Numbered from the stretch's first letter, positions 46,601 to 56,706 are shown. The stretch is DNA of 64,000 bases from Nepenthes gracilis (GCA_033239525.1 BSYO01000003.1:25475540-25539539), one strand, 5' to 3'. Numbers and translations: made by a program. Notes: generated by a model not told the origin, from the letters alone.

Positions 46601-48911
46601 AACAGGACCAGATTGTGTTATTTACTTAAAATGACAATTATTTTTGAATACTTATCTTAAATGAAATCTCTGCCCCCCTAAAATATCTAATAAACCCAGC
46701 TTTCTCCACTGTTCATCGGATGGCAAATTTTCATTAACGTACTGATTGGCTACACATAAGATACTTGGTCCAGGGACATGGATGACTTACATAAACTCAT
46801 GAAGTTGTAGATGACTTATGTGAACTCATGGAGTTGACCATATTTCTTTCGTCGATCTGAAGTTTATTTGTTCATTTACATTTTTCTTTGAAGATTAGGC
46901 ATGCTGATATACATAGTTGGATCTTATTTTTTAACTTTATGCCTCTTGTGAACACATCTTGTCCTTGTTGTGTCTTCATTTCTTGCACAGCTGTACTTCA
47001 TTTCGTATTAAGTGAACAAAGGACAGTTTAGTGTATAAAGCTCCCGCTATACTCAAGGTCCGAAGGTTGGGATCACTTTTGAAATCCTTAAGCAAAATTA
47101 AAAATTAAAATGTACATCAATAATCTAGTAGATCAAATTTTTAAAGAAAAAGATATCTCTTTCCTTTGAAGTATTACCTTTTTTTTTTTAACTTTTCGAC
47201 AAATTTCTTCATATGCATGCAAAAACTTCTATTTTTTGCTTGCAATCTTATCTTTGTATTATACGTGAAATTTTTCCACGACTGACCTATAAGTTAGATA
47301 GTGACGACTTTGCCATTGTACTAACCTTTTCCTTTAAGGATGATATTTATGGTTCCAAGTAATGGGCAAATGAACGATATGCCTAAGTGCAGTCGGTGAA
47401 TGTCTCTTTTTCTCCTCAAGTTGTTTTTCAATACAAGCCAATTTGCAATGAGGAGCCCTTTGCTCCATAAAATACCCCAGGCTAGCTCACATTTCCAATG
47501 TGGGACACTTTGTAATAATGTGGTGGCATTCCTATATGCACGACTGAATTCATACCATTTGACACGAGGAAGTAAAATAGCATAACCACAATGCAACACA
47601 AAAATTATGACAATGTAAATCAATCAAAAGAGACACAGTCATTATACGTGAAAAATTCCTTCAAATCAACGAAGAAAAACTATGGGACTTGAGAGTCCAA
47701 ACTGAGCTCCACTTTTTTTAATCATATAACACAAGTCCATCACAACGCTCGCCTCTTAATGAATTTTCACTCACCATTATACAAGTTGATTCTTGAGAAT
47801 TTCACCCTGAAAATGAAAAGTTGAAATCTCTGGAAGTGTTTTGACAGAATTTAGTACTACATATTAGAAAGTGGAAGAAATTAAACAATTCTCAAGTGGA
47901 TACTTGAGAATTACACACTGAAAATGAAAAGTTGAAATCTCTAGAAGTGTTTTGGCACAATTTAGTACAACATATTAGAAAATGGAAGAAATTAAACACA
48001 AATCGTCAGTTGAATCTAACGATCTCTTCTTCCTTTTTCTTCTTTCTTCTCCCTCCCACCATGTTGTGTTTGCTATTGAATCTGGAGTGGACATAATGAG
48101 AAAAAGCCATGCAAAACTGTTCAGCTAAATTCTGTTTACATGAAAAACCAACCTGTTGCTCAAGCGACTGTCTTGTGTCACTAGCACGTCCACGTTCTGT
48201 CAATCTATCATGCAAGTTCCAGTCTCATGTCACTCGAGGGTGAGCATTCTGTCGATATACCGCTCGAGATTCCATCCAAAGTTCCTGCGGCGGCTGCATG
48301 CGCTCTAGTGGGAACCAACGCCAACCCCATATAAACCATAAACAACTATGTACAAGGATCATGAGCTTCATGGGAGTGACTAATCCCAATAGTTTCATCC
48401 CAAACCGTTTCAGGACATAAACTGCTTTCCAATGATATGAGACGCTTGGGCACGAGGAGATTATAAATGTACAGAGAAAGTCGCAGTCCCTAAATTCCCT
48501 ATTGATTTGATTTGTGCTTGAAGTTGAAGGCATCTCCCATGATATTTCTTATCATCATTGGTATTCTTCTCTGTGCAGAGCTGCTTTTATGTGTGGAAGA
48601 GAACCGAACTTTGAGCTCTCAGAGGCTGAGAAGCAAGAGCTTCTAACGTACAACTGGGACGAGTTCTTGGCCATGACTCGCCGTTCCATAACTAGTAAAA
48701 GTGATTCCCATATTGCATTTTCCTGGTGACTTCTTCATTTACAGGTCTCTAATAAATCAATGTTAATCAAATATTTCCAGAAACGAAGAGATGGGATGGT
48801 GCAGGATCACGAATTAAGTCCGAGCCTTCAATTCAAAATTCTGACTCAGAAGCAGCTGAGGAATCCTCCTCAGCTTCAGATGATGCCGAGCAAGACCTAC
48901 CATCCTCTTGA
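37621..48911 (+). CDS. SOLOIST: AP2/ERF-family 'Soloist' transcription factor-like protein, 246 aa, six coding exons
   Basis: Coding exons 37621-37663, 37904-38037, 40355-40484, 40602-40782, 48579-48700 and 48781-48911 sum to 741 nt, with all junctions GT-AG and in phase. It starts MVSLRRRRLLGLCSG, a hallmark of the At4g13040 'Soloist' (APD1) lineage. A basic run KRRKRHRRK (residues 107-115) is a likely nuclear signal. The single AP2 DNA-binding domain (about 126-175) reads MRGVYFKNLKWQAAIKV, IHLGTVRTQEEAAHLYDR and AAFMCGREPNF, with the divergent Soloist signature rather than a typical ERF one. The tail is acidic and Ser-rich (EAAEESSSASDDAEQD). In Arabidopsis the gene is reported to act in salicylic acid-dependent defence and stress tolerance; the same role here is inference. 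The exon 5/6 intron (7.8 kb) splits the Arg codon of YDR. Transposon-rich introns but clean exons suggest a live gene. Confidence 0.88.
38228..38402 (-). mobile_element. Au-like SINE in Soloist intron, minus orientation
   Basis: Begins GTTGCCCGGTGTACAAAACTC and carries the reverse complement of a box B-like GAGTTTGAGTC and a CATAATG-type box A region, in the same order as the copy at 12108. Decayed. Confidence 0.65.
39667..40162 (+). mobile_element. TRIM-type miniature LTR element (496 bp)
   Basis: Two 195-bp direct terminal repeats, 39667-39861 and 39968-40162, start TGTG(G/A)GA and end in ACA. AAAAT flanks both sides (39662-39666, 40163-40167). The 106-bp interior begins with a site (39863-39876, TGGAATTGGAGTCA) matching the initiator-Met primer binding sequence at 10 of 14 places, and ends in a purine-rich GTAGGATGAAG. 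The LTRs include the TRIM-like word ATCCCACATTGTC. It has no coding capacity, as expected. It lies in the intron between Soloist coding exons 2 and 3. Strand is inferred from the primer-site side. Confidence 0.85.
41377..41614. mobile_element. MITE, copy 1 (238 bp)
   Basis: Terminal inverted repeats CATAGTTAAAAATATTGGCT and, at the other end, ACCGATATTTTCATCCATG. Flanked by CTCTACAT (41369-41376) and CTCTACAC (41615-41622), an 8-bp target duplication with one change. The interior is rich in CGATAT/ATATCG words. An 8-bp duplication suggests the hAT superfamily. Confidence 0.75.
42886..43112. mobile_element. MITE, copy 2 (degenerate)
   Basis: The left end AGATGAAAATATCGGTAT matches the terminal repeat of the family, and the interior has the same ATATCGGTATCGG words. 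The right end is eroded and the boundary approximate. Confidence 0.5.
43779..44004. mobile_element. MITE, copy 3 (226 bp)
   Basis: Left TATGAATGAAAATTTTGGCT and right ACCGATATTTTCATTCATG are inverted repeats. An exact 8-bp duplication GATATATT lies at 43771-43778 and 44005-44012. This is the best preserved copy for defining the ends. Confidence 0.8.
44044..44215. mobile_element. MITE fragment, copy 4
   Basis: Same CGATAT/CCAATACCAATAT composition, with GTATCAGC/GCTGATAC words facing each other. No clear ends. Confidence 0.35.
45128..45312 (+). mobile_element. Au-like SINE in Soloist intron, plus orientation
   Basis: Reads ACCTTTGGTGTAACGATAAA (box A area), TATGTTCAAATTGTG (box B area), AATGTAAGGTAAGACGGTA and GTTCATCAAGCTGCCTTTTT, in Au-family order. 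It ends in a T-run. Confidence 0.7.
45735..46140. repeat. Near-perfect tandem duplication, 2 x 203 bp
   Basis: Unit 1 is 45735-45937 and unit 2 is 45938-46140, both starting AAATACGATAGCATG. I see only two or three differences (for example TTTATGATA/TTTGTGATA and AATTTTACG/AATATTACG). This is much younger than the surrounding transposons. It is in the 7.8 kb Soloist intron. Confidence 0.9.
47024..47335 (-). mobile_element. Au-like SINE split by an insertion
   Basis: 47024-47090 (GTGTATAAAGCTCCCGCTAT...GGGATCACTTTTGAAATCC) and 47270-47335 (TTTTTCCACGACTGACC... CCATTGTACTAACC) are the two ends of a minus-oriented Au SINE. About 180 bp of unrelated AT-rich DNA lies between them. Confidence 0.55.
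47783..48004. repeat. Tandem duplication, 2 x 111 bp
   Basis: 47783-47893 and 47894-48004 share CTTGAGAATT and ACTGAAAATGAAAAGTTGAA, broken by few differences. In the last third of the Soloist large intron. Confidence 0.8.
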
Positions 48912-49290
48912 GCGGTCATTTTAGAATCCGGGTCCTTTTCTGGAAACAACTTAATCTAGTCATTTTATGTTACTGCTATTTTTTTGGCATTAAGGCCCTC
49001 ATTTTAGGGCAAATATATAAGACCCTCTCTCTGCTGTCGAGCAGATACCATATATATATAGCTTTAGTCTTAGAAGTTGTTTATAGCATATGCCTCATTG
49101 GCATTATTTATTTTTCCCTTCTACTCAGCACGTCATTGGCATTGTTATTATTTCAAGGATCAGGTTGCAGTTTGTATCCTCACTGTTCACATTTAAATAT
49201 TTATGGAAGAATACATATATTCTGTCAGTTCAATGCTATATACATATTGGCTCTATGGCATTTGGTTGTTTTCCTTTTGAGCTCTTGAAT
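48912..49290 (+). other. Probable 3' UTR and downstream flank of Soloist
   Basis: T-rich DNA after the TGA (48909-48911), as expected of a plant 3' UTR. No clear single polyadenylation signal was chosen. Confidence 0.4.
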
Positions 49291-49479
49291 GTAGTTTTTG
49301 TTGAATTTTGGTCACTCCCTTGTAAGTGTCTCAACAAATGGAAGGTCATCCGAATGTTCCACAAGGTATGTGCGAGGATTGGAGTGTTCGTGTGCAGGAC
49401 AAAGCAACCGGAGGGTAGACCGGTTGCACAGGCTGGAGTGCAGATTAGTTGTAGAGATCGGAGGGCGAATTAGAGCTGA

Positions 49480-49690
49480 GGCAAATGGGCAACCAAATCG
49501 GAATCAGGGCCGAGGGGCAACCAAATCGAACCAAGGTTGAGGGGCGACCAGGCAAAGCCAAATCTAAAAGGAGACCGGGCGAAGAGGCTAAAGGCCGACC
49601 AGATTGTCTAGTCTGAGAGCCGACTAGACTGTTGATTCAAAGAGTCGACCAGACTGTAGAGTCAGAGAGGCAACCGAGCTGCTTATGTTA
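49480..49690. repeat. Degenerate minisatellite, units about 26-29 bp
   Basis: Successive units such as GGGCAACCAAATCG.., GGGCGACCAGGC.., GCCGACCAGATTGTCTAG.., GCCGACTAGACTGTTG.. and GTCGACCAGACTGTAGAG.. run in tandem. It is part of a GC-richer segment (about 49340-49800) that leads into an AG-rich stretch and resembles an LTR or promoter region; no element ends were found. Confidence 0.6.
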
Positions 49691-49799
49691 AAGAATGGCC
49701 AGCTGCCGGTCTCAGTAGCACGCACTGTAAAAGTGCGGGAATTATGTTTTAGGAGTGCCAAAATTACGCTTTAGGTCAGACGCCATTATAAAGTGCGCT

Positions 49800-51554
49800 A
49801 AGCGCTTTAAGGTTAGATAGATAGATGAGAGATGGTGGAAAATGAGACTTTTGCCAATCACTTTGTAAAATTAGAGAGTAAAGAGTGCCGTCAGTAAAAG
49901 AAAAAAATAGAGAAAACAAGAGAGAAGGTTTTCTTACTCTAACTTTGGAGTTTTTTGCTTTTTTTTAGGTTAATTGTTGGTATTCTGTTTTGAGGGTTTG
50001 TATAACTAAATTTTACATATGGAGATTTTTTAAAATTTGTCCCGTAATTTTTTCTTTTTATTATTTAAACCCGTGAACGTACATCTTTTACATCAATAAG
50101 GGTGTCAATAGAAATTTAACCATTATTGTATGTAGACCTTGAAGAATATCTCATTTGTGAAACAGTACATCTGTTATTGTGTGATTTGCTAGTTGAATAA
50201 TGCAAAATACATTCAAACGTGATAAAAAACCTTTTTTTGAAATATGGTGCATAGTAGAAGTTTCTTGTATCGGGTTATTATTTTAAAATCTCCTTCCAGC
50301 ATAAAAGCTTAACTGCAGGAGAAAGGTACTGAATAGCCTTGTACAAATGGTGGGAATCCAAAACCTCGTATAGAAGCTGAAATTGCTACTAACAGATACT
50401 CGAATGGAAGAATCATTTCAAATTACAACTGGGGATGCACGAAACTTGCAGTTTTGCCAGTGAACGTCTTCTTCGTCTGAATGAGATAATTGCCCTAATG
50501 GTTGAATTACCAAAACCCTAATTCATCTGCCGAAGCAATGTAGTATTATCCTTCTATTGAAGATGAAAATAATTGTTTCTTCAGGTTAACATATAACATA
50601 GAAAAGATCAAACTCCTAAACCATAGGAGGAAATTTTCCTTTAGAATATCATTGCAATCAAAACATGATATTAGAATTTTTTACCCGCACCATAGCCTCT
50701 CCAGCTTCGACGGATCAAACATAATCGATATTTTCTGCAAGCAATAGAACAACGGTAAAAACTTCGGCCATCATTTGAAGAAGCTTTGGCCATCTCAAAA
50801 TGGGTAGAAATACAACAATTTTAGAGAAAATATTCTTCAAGCTCTCCCCACAAGCTTATCCCCTTGATCTATTTGAATACGGATCATCATTTTGGTTACA
50901 TTCCACTCGTTGGCTTAGCTTTAATCGCTAACATGCTTTGAGCTAAGATTCAAGTTCTTGAATACTCTATGCAAAATCTCATTTCAAGAATACTTTAAAC
51001 TCTCTCACACCATTTGTGCTCAAGAACATTATAGAATAATAGATATGTCTCACCCTTTTTGTATAATATTCTTTAGGTTGTCCTAAAATTATTTAGAATG
51101 CCTTAGAAAATGCCATGCTACATATATCTGTGTACACTTATGTGAGTGTCCTCAATTTGCGTGGCATATGACTTCTAGTATTCTTCGATTATTCATAATA
51201 TTATATTCTAGTTTAGTTATTGCAAAGCTTAACTTTTGGGTAATGCCAAAAAGATAAATATTTTGGGAAATTTTTAGCTACCATTGAAATATCTTTGATT
51301 CATTTAATGCCAATTTGTCGATATCTTGTATGAACCTTTTAATAATATGAATAAATGAGGCACTACCTTATTAATTTATTTAAATTCTATTCCTCAACAC
51401 TAGATTTTTTTTTGTGGGGGGAAATTGTAATTGTTTTGACTCTTCGTTTAATCACAAGATAATAATGTGTGGAACCGAATACTTGAACTTTATAAAATTG
51501 CTAAAAAAATAAATCTAAAATAACTTAACTAGCGTTAAATCGGAAACAGACTCG
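49800..51554. other. AT-rich spacer, no gene recognised
   Basis: Contains AAGAAAAAAATAGAG-type AG-rich sequence near 49890-49930, then low-complexity DNA. No domain or splice-consistent exon series was seen. Confidence 0.4.
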
Positions 51555-51900
51555 ATGCTTCGATCTCCTCCCTCTCTCTCTCCTCCCTCGTATTCTCTCT
51601 CTCTCCTCTCTATAGATCTGCCAAAAATGACAGAGAAAGTAGCCATGTGCGCTTAAATAGCTGAATTAGCACTCAAGCGCGCATCAGGCGCCCCTTCTCT
51701 AGTATTGGCGCTCGAGCGCGCGTTGGCTAAGCTTCGGACACCCCTCTTTGGAATTGGCGCTCAAGAGGGGGCTTGAGTACGGGTCAGGCCTAGGGCAGGC
51801 TTGTAACGAGCCAGTTTCGCATACGTATCGTTTAGGGTCCGTTTCAAACCTTTTAACTCAATTTTTTACATCATTGGACCCTAATTTTGATTATATTCGC
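51555..51900 (-). repeat. GC-rich promoter-like repeat, copy D (inverted)
   Basis: Read on the minus strand: AATATAATCAAAATTAGGG, ACTGGCTCGTTACAAGCCTG, three GCGCTCGAGCGCCAAT-type units of about 50 bp, GCTATTTAAGCGC (TATA-like) and a GAGAGGAGAGAG tract. This is the clearest match to the left-edge copy (shared GGCTCG(C/T)TACAAGC(T/C)TG). Confidence 0.65.
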
Positions 51901-52171
51901 ACGTAAAATCAAGTAATGGATCTTAGAATTATGAAAACCAAGTAAATATGTTAGACTTGGTAATTATCTTATAACTTATTGCAAGAAAACAATGGGCATT
52001 AGAGGAAGTTGAGATCGTATCATTAAATACATGCTCCCATTATATGGTTGAGTTTAGAAATTTACAGAAAAATTTTAATCATATTAAATTTATGATTTTA
52101 TCAAACTTTATAAATATGTTTAGATATATATACTTATAAAGTTTATTTATATATGTTAAATATGATCCTAG

Positions 52172-52837
52172 TGTTGGGGTCACTCCCGAGTGGCAGTAGT
52201 CCGCGGACTCCATTGGCATAATGGACGAGGACTTTGTTGAAGCGTCATGTCCGAGAGGACGTGGACGAGGACTCTAAGATGTAGGCGTTGACTCTATTCA
52301 CGTATGGGTTGGTCACCTACCCGTTTGGAAGTTGTGGCGCAACAACTTCCCAGTGTTGTCGTCGCCATCTCAAGACGCCGGCGTCATGCCGCCATGCAAA
52401 GCCCTAGGCGAGGTTATGTAACCTGTAACCTCGGCGAGAGGGTGGTGGTGTCCACCCCGTCTTTGTGTATATATATAGAGCTTGGCCCTTACTTGTAGGT
52501 GTGTGAGAGCTGAGACATTTTGTAAGAGAGCTTTGAGAGAGAGCTGTGGGCAAGCTTCGAAAGATAAAGTGAGAAACACTTTAGTGAGAGAAGTTGCACA
52601 CTTGTAGATTGTTTTCTTTCATTTAAACTTGTGTAGCTAACACTTGTAAACAATCCTTTATAGTGCATTCTTTCGTGGTTTTTTCCTTGTTGAAAGAAGG
52701 GTTTTTCACGTTAAATTGGTGTGTTTTCTTTCATACTCTATCTCTACGCTTGTGTCCGTCCGAGAGCTCTGCTCTGTGTAGCTGTCCGAGAACCTTGTCC
52801 GTTCGGTCACCGTTCCTTCCCCGTTTTTGCGCCAACA
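52172..52837 (+). repeat. 5' LTR of the copia element
   Basis: 666 bp. TATA-like TATATATATAG near 52468-52478; the likely transcript start follows it. Repeated GAGGACT/GTCCGAG words occur in the U3 part. Confidence 0.9.
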
Positions 52838-52839
52838 AG

Positions 52840-52850
52840 TGGCATCAGAG
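52840..52850 (+). other. Primer binding site, initiator-Met tRNA type
   Basis: TGGCATCAGAG, two bases after the LTR. One mismatch from TGGTATCAGAG. Confidence 0.85.
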
Positions 52851-52881
52851 ATTTTGGTTCTCTATCTTGTTGCTGGCTGCG

Positions 52882-53690
52882 ATGGAGGTTGGAAGTAAGA
52901 TGATCTGTTTGAACGGATCAAACTTTAACTCTTAGCAAAGCAAGATGTCGACTTACTTACTTTTAGTCCATGCATAATCCCGTTTTGCCGCACAAAACGG
53001 ATGAGTAGTGGACGTTCGAGCACAAGCAAGCAGTGTGCGGCTATATCTGCGATTCAGGACGACAACGTGTACAACCACGTTCGGGTGAGTCCAATGCCAA
53101 GACGCTTTGGGAGAAGGCTGGAAAAGCTCTTTGCCTCCAACCGAAATAACAAAATCTTTCACTTGATGCGGTCATGCAAGTACAGTGCATAAGGACGGGT
53201 CATCGCTGTCAGCCGATCACCCGAATGAGTTTCGGGGTGCGTGGAGCAGCCGAATGGCGTGGGGATCAAGTTCGAGGATGAGGTCCTCGGACTATGGTTC
53301 TAGCAACCCTCCCGACTCATGGGAGGTTATGAGGATCACCATTGCCTGACTCCAGAGACGGCGTGGTGACTTTAGAGATGGCCAAAGGAGCGGTCTTAGA
53401 AAATGCGACGGAAAATACCTCTCAAGACCCAGTCCTTGTTACCGAACGCAGGAAGGGGAGGAGGCCGAGGACGTGGCCCAAAGTCCAAGACAAAGGGCGG
53501 AGTAAGTCACGTTTCCTATCAAGACATGGAGTGCCATCATTGGCAAGAAAGGTCACATCAAGAAGTTTTGTTATAAGTGGAGCGTGAAACGCTACCAAGC
53601 AAAGGGGCGAGAAGAGACATGGCGAGGAAGAGTCCTCGGTCTCGTTGTGATAGGAGAAGATCTCCTTTTGGCCCACGAGTCCGAGGACTC
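52882..53690 (+). pseudogene. gag: Copia gag remnant
   Basis: Starts MEVGSKMICLNGSNFNS and hits a stop at once (52933-52935). Later frames show DDNVYNHV and LEKLFAS..NNKIFHL words of the UBN2-type gag, and a CCHC knuckle region (about 53530-53570) whose frame is broken by a small deletion. Several frames are needed to follow it, so it cannot make a capsid protein. Confidence 0.75.
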
Positions 53691-53699
53691 GAGGACTTA

Positions 53700-53800
53700 G
53701 TGGCCGACTGATCCCGGATTGGGTAGTGGATTCTCGGCGCTCAATCCACATCACCTCCGGAGAGAATCTGTTCTCCACTTACACTCCGTGCGCCCGGGAG
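53700..53800 (+). pseudogene. PR: Copia protease active-site remnant
   Basis: Reads DWVVDSRRSIHITSG. The active-site triplet after Asp-Ser is Arg-Arg (53735-53740) where the family has Gly-Ala, so the catalytic loop is lost. Only this core is recognisable. Confidence 0.65.
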
Positions 53801-54000
53801 TGTTAAGAATGGGCAACAAGAAGACGCCCGAACATTGGACGTGGTGACATCACCTTGTTGATGAGCACCGAGCCCGATTGATTTTGAAGGGGCCCGACAC
53901 GTCCACGATATTGGATGAATATCATTTCAGTGAGACAGCTTGATGATGAAGGCTACTGCAGCGTCTTCTGTGACGGCAGTTTTAAGCTGGTAAGGGCTCC

Positions 54001-55182
54001 ATGGTGGTTGCCCGAGGAGTAAAGGCTTTAGGCCTTTACGTAGTGAAAGCCCAGGCCGAGGTAGCAGAGGCGAATGCTACAGGGAGTGTGGAGTCCTCGG
54101 ACCTGTGGCATAAAAGACTCGGACACATGAGTGAGCGTGGCATGAGTCATCTGGCGAAGAAGGGTCTCATTCCAGAGATGGATGGAGACATGCCGAGGAC
54201 TTGCCCTCACTACATGGCGGGGAAGCAATGCAGAGTCTCCTTTTCAGGAGATGTGTCTTCCAAGAGGTCCGAGGTCTTGGAGCTCGTCCACACGGACGTT
54301 TGCGGTCCCCTCCCAGAGAAGTCATTTGGAGGAGCACAATATTTTGTCTCCTTTATTGACGATTGCTCAAGGAAGCTGTGGGTGTTCCCTTTGAAGACCA
54401 AAGATCAAGTTGTGGGAACCTTTGAGCAGTTCCATGTCCTCGTTGAGCGGGAGACTAGGAGGAGGCTAAAGGCCGTTCGAAGCGATAACGGCAGAGAGTA
54501 TATTGGAACGTTTGATACCTACTGTAGAGCTCACGGCATCAAACATCAGAAAACTCTACCTAAGACGCCACAGTTGAATGGTGTGGCCGAAAGGATGAAT
54601 CGCACCCTGATGAAAAAGGTCAGGTGCATGTTGTCCTCCGAGGCCAGGCTTCCGGGATCCTTTTGGGCCGAGGCCTTGAGGATGGCCGCCCACGTGATCA
54701 ACCAGTCGCCCAGTAAACCTCTGGACGGGGAAGTTCCAGAGCAGATTTGGACCGGAAAGGAACCAGTGTACAGCCATCTTCGAACTTTCGGCTGCAAAGC
54801 CTTTGTTCATGTTCCGAGAGATGAAAGGACCAAGCTGGAGCCAAAGACAATGCAATGTGTCTTTCTGGGCTATGGCGATGATGAATTTGGATACAGGTTC
54901 TATGACCCAAAGGAAAAGAAGCCGGTGAGGTCCCGCGACGTGGTCTTCGTTGAGGACGAGACTATCGAGGACATTGGGAAGGAGCAAAAGTCTCCTCCCA
55001 CTACTTCCCGGACGAACAGAGTTGATGCTGATGTTGTCCGTCCAGTGCCTTCTGAGTCCGATGTCGGCGGTTCAGGTGTGGCAGGCAACCAAGGTGAGGC
55101 GATTCCTGCGTCTCAGGACTTGGTTGAAGATTTGGCACCTCCTCAGGCCGAGGTGGGCCAAAGACGGGGTCGTCCGCAGTGA
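54001..55182 (+). CDS. int: Copia integrase segment, open for 393 codons
   Basis: The zinc-binding region has His37 and His42 (LWHKRLGH) and Cys68, but the partner Cys is Tyr71 (CPHY). The catalytic triad is Asp99 (HTDVCGP), Asp162 (VRSDNGREY) and Glu197 (NGVAERMNR), with the standard 35-residue DDE spacing. It continues through WAEALRMAAHVINQSPSKPL and VFLGYGDDEFGYRFYDP to an acidic, Pro-rich linker before reverse transcriptase. It is the longest open frame in the window and the only intact part of its element. It is not a free-standing gene: it should be part of a polyprotein, so the ATG used is arbitrary and translation in vivo is doubtful. Confidence 0.88.
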   Translation: MVVARGVKALGLYVVKAQAEVAEANATGSVESSDLWHKRLGHMSERGMSHLAKKGLIPEMDGDMPRTCPHYMAGKQCRVSFSGDVSSKRSEVLELVHTDVCGPLPEKSFGGAQYFVSFIDDCSRKLWVFPLKTKDQVVGTFEQFHVLVERETRRRLKAVRSDNGREYIGTFDTYCRAHGIKHQKTLPKTPQLNGVAERMNRTLMKKVRCMLSSEARLPGSFWAEALRMAAHVINQSPSKPLDGEVPEQIWTGKEPVYSHLRTFGCKAFVHVPRDERTKLEPKTMQCVFLGYGDDEFGYRFYDPKEKKPVRSRDVVFVEDETIEDIGKEQKSPPTTSRTNRVDADVVRPVPSESDVGGSGVAGNQGEAIPASQDLVEDLAPPQAEVGQRRGRPQ

Positions 55183-55249
55183 GGCGTCCGTCAATCCTTC
55201 TTCCGAAGAAGTGAGTTTGTCCTCCTCATTGATCTTTGGAGAACCGAGA

Positions 55250-55990
55250 GAGTTTTGATGAGGCCATGTGTAGCGTTCGGAAGGATGAATGGTTTGAAGC
55301 CAAGAAATAAATGGTTTCTCTTCATAAAACCATACCTTTGAGCTGGCTAAATTGCCCAAGGGGAAGAAGGCTCTGAAGAACAAATGGGTCTTTCGCCTCA
55401 AGGCAACCGAGGACACAAGTAAGCCAAGACACAAGGCACGACTTGTGGTGAAGGGCTTTGGTCAACGAAAAGGTGTTGACTTTGATGAAATCTTCACACC
55501 AGTTGTGAAGATGTCCTCGGTCCGTGTAGTGCTCGGACTGGCAGCAGCTTTGGACTTGGAGGTTGAGCAGCTGGACGTCCGGACAGCTTTTCTCTATGGA
55601 GATTTAGAGGAAGAGATCTACATGGAGCAACTAGATGTCTTTGAAGTCAAAGGGAAGGAAGAACTTGTTTGTCGTTTGAAGAAGAGCTTGTATGGGTCAA
55701 ACAAGCCCGAGACAAAGGTATCGAAAGTTTGAGTCTTGTGGCCGGACAAGGGTACCATAAGACTTCTTCGGACCACCGTGTCTTTGTTCGAGTTCTCGTC
55801 GAAACGACTTTGTCATCCTTCTCCTTTTGTGGATGACACGCTGGTGGTCGGACGAGAATAGTGCTCGGATCATGAAGCTAAAGAAGCTCGCGGCTTTCTT
55901 TAGCGAAAGACCTCGGACCAGCGAAATAGATTCTTGGGATCGGAATTTCATGACAGAGAGGGCAAGCGACTTTGTCCAGTCCCGGAAGGT
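55250..55990 (+). pseudogene. RT: Copia reverse transcriptase, frameshifted
   Basis: Frames give RKDEWFEAKK, a stop, then 55352-55732 with ALKNKWVFRLKATEDTSKPR, FDEIFTPVVKMSSVRVVLGL, VEQLDVRTAFLYGDLEEEIY and RLKKSLYG. The active-site box reads FVDDTLVVG (55826-55852) in another frame; the usual Tyr is Phe but both Asp remain. Multiple small indels separate the parts. Confidence 0.85.
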
Positions 55991-56079
55991 TATGTTGAAA
56001 AGTGCTTCAAAGATTCAACATGGAATGGTCCAAACCCGCCAAGTACCCTTTGGCCTTGACCATATCGGTGAGTAAACGC

Positions 56080-56690
56080 AATGTCAGGTCCTCGGACACC
56101 GCGAGGCGCGCATAAGATTCCTTACTCCTCGGCCGTTGGCGACTTGATGTCGCGGCGGACATTGCTAATTCCCTCTCAAACCAGTGTATGGAGAATTGAT
56201 GCATGGTGAAATGGATTTTGAGATATCTACGCCGGGACATCCAAGACGGTTTGCAATTTGGAAAAGGGGCCTCGGCAACCGATTAGGTACACGGACGTTG
56301 ATACATGGCTTCTGGGACGTTGACTCTCGGAAATCAACGTCCTGGATACTTGGTGAAATTTGCGGGAGGGGGTCTCTGGCGGCAGTCCGAACTACTACCC
56401 AGGGCCTGTAAGGGAAATGGTTTGGATGAAGAGGTTTGTCCAAGAATTGGGTCTAAGGCGGAGACGACGAGATCCTTTGCGATAGTCAAAGTGCCATTCA
56501 CTTATGCAAAAACTCCTCATTCCATTCTCGGTCAAAACACATTGACGTGCGATATCATTGGGTGAGAGATGTTTTTGATGATGGGCAGCTATCAATTGGG
56601 AAGGTCAGATCCGAGGACAATGGCTCGGATATCTTGACAAAAGTTTTACCAAAGGAAAAGCCGAAGCTTGTTGTGACATTGCGGCCTAAC
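56080..56690 (+). pseudogene. Copia RNase H remnant and pol end
   Basis: Words DSRKSTSWILG/YLVKFAGG (about 56318-56372), AIHLCKNSSFHSRSKHIDVR and YHWVRDV (about 56490-56575), and DILTKVLPKEKPK (about 56627-56672) follow the copia RNase H order. A stop follows soon after, 20 bp before the 3' LTR. Frames are broken in several places. Confidence 0.75.
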
Positions 56691-56706
56691 TAACTTCACT
56701 CCCATT

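Noticed and set aside
47430..47580. Segment with CCAATGTGGGACA wording, possible TRIM remnant
   Set aside because: Only the short TRIM-like word was recognised; no paired LTR, ends or target duplication.
54028..54987. Several minus-strand frames of 60-140 codons
   Set aside because: All are antisense shadows of the copia integrase, whose motifs are unmistakable on the plus strand.
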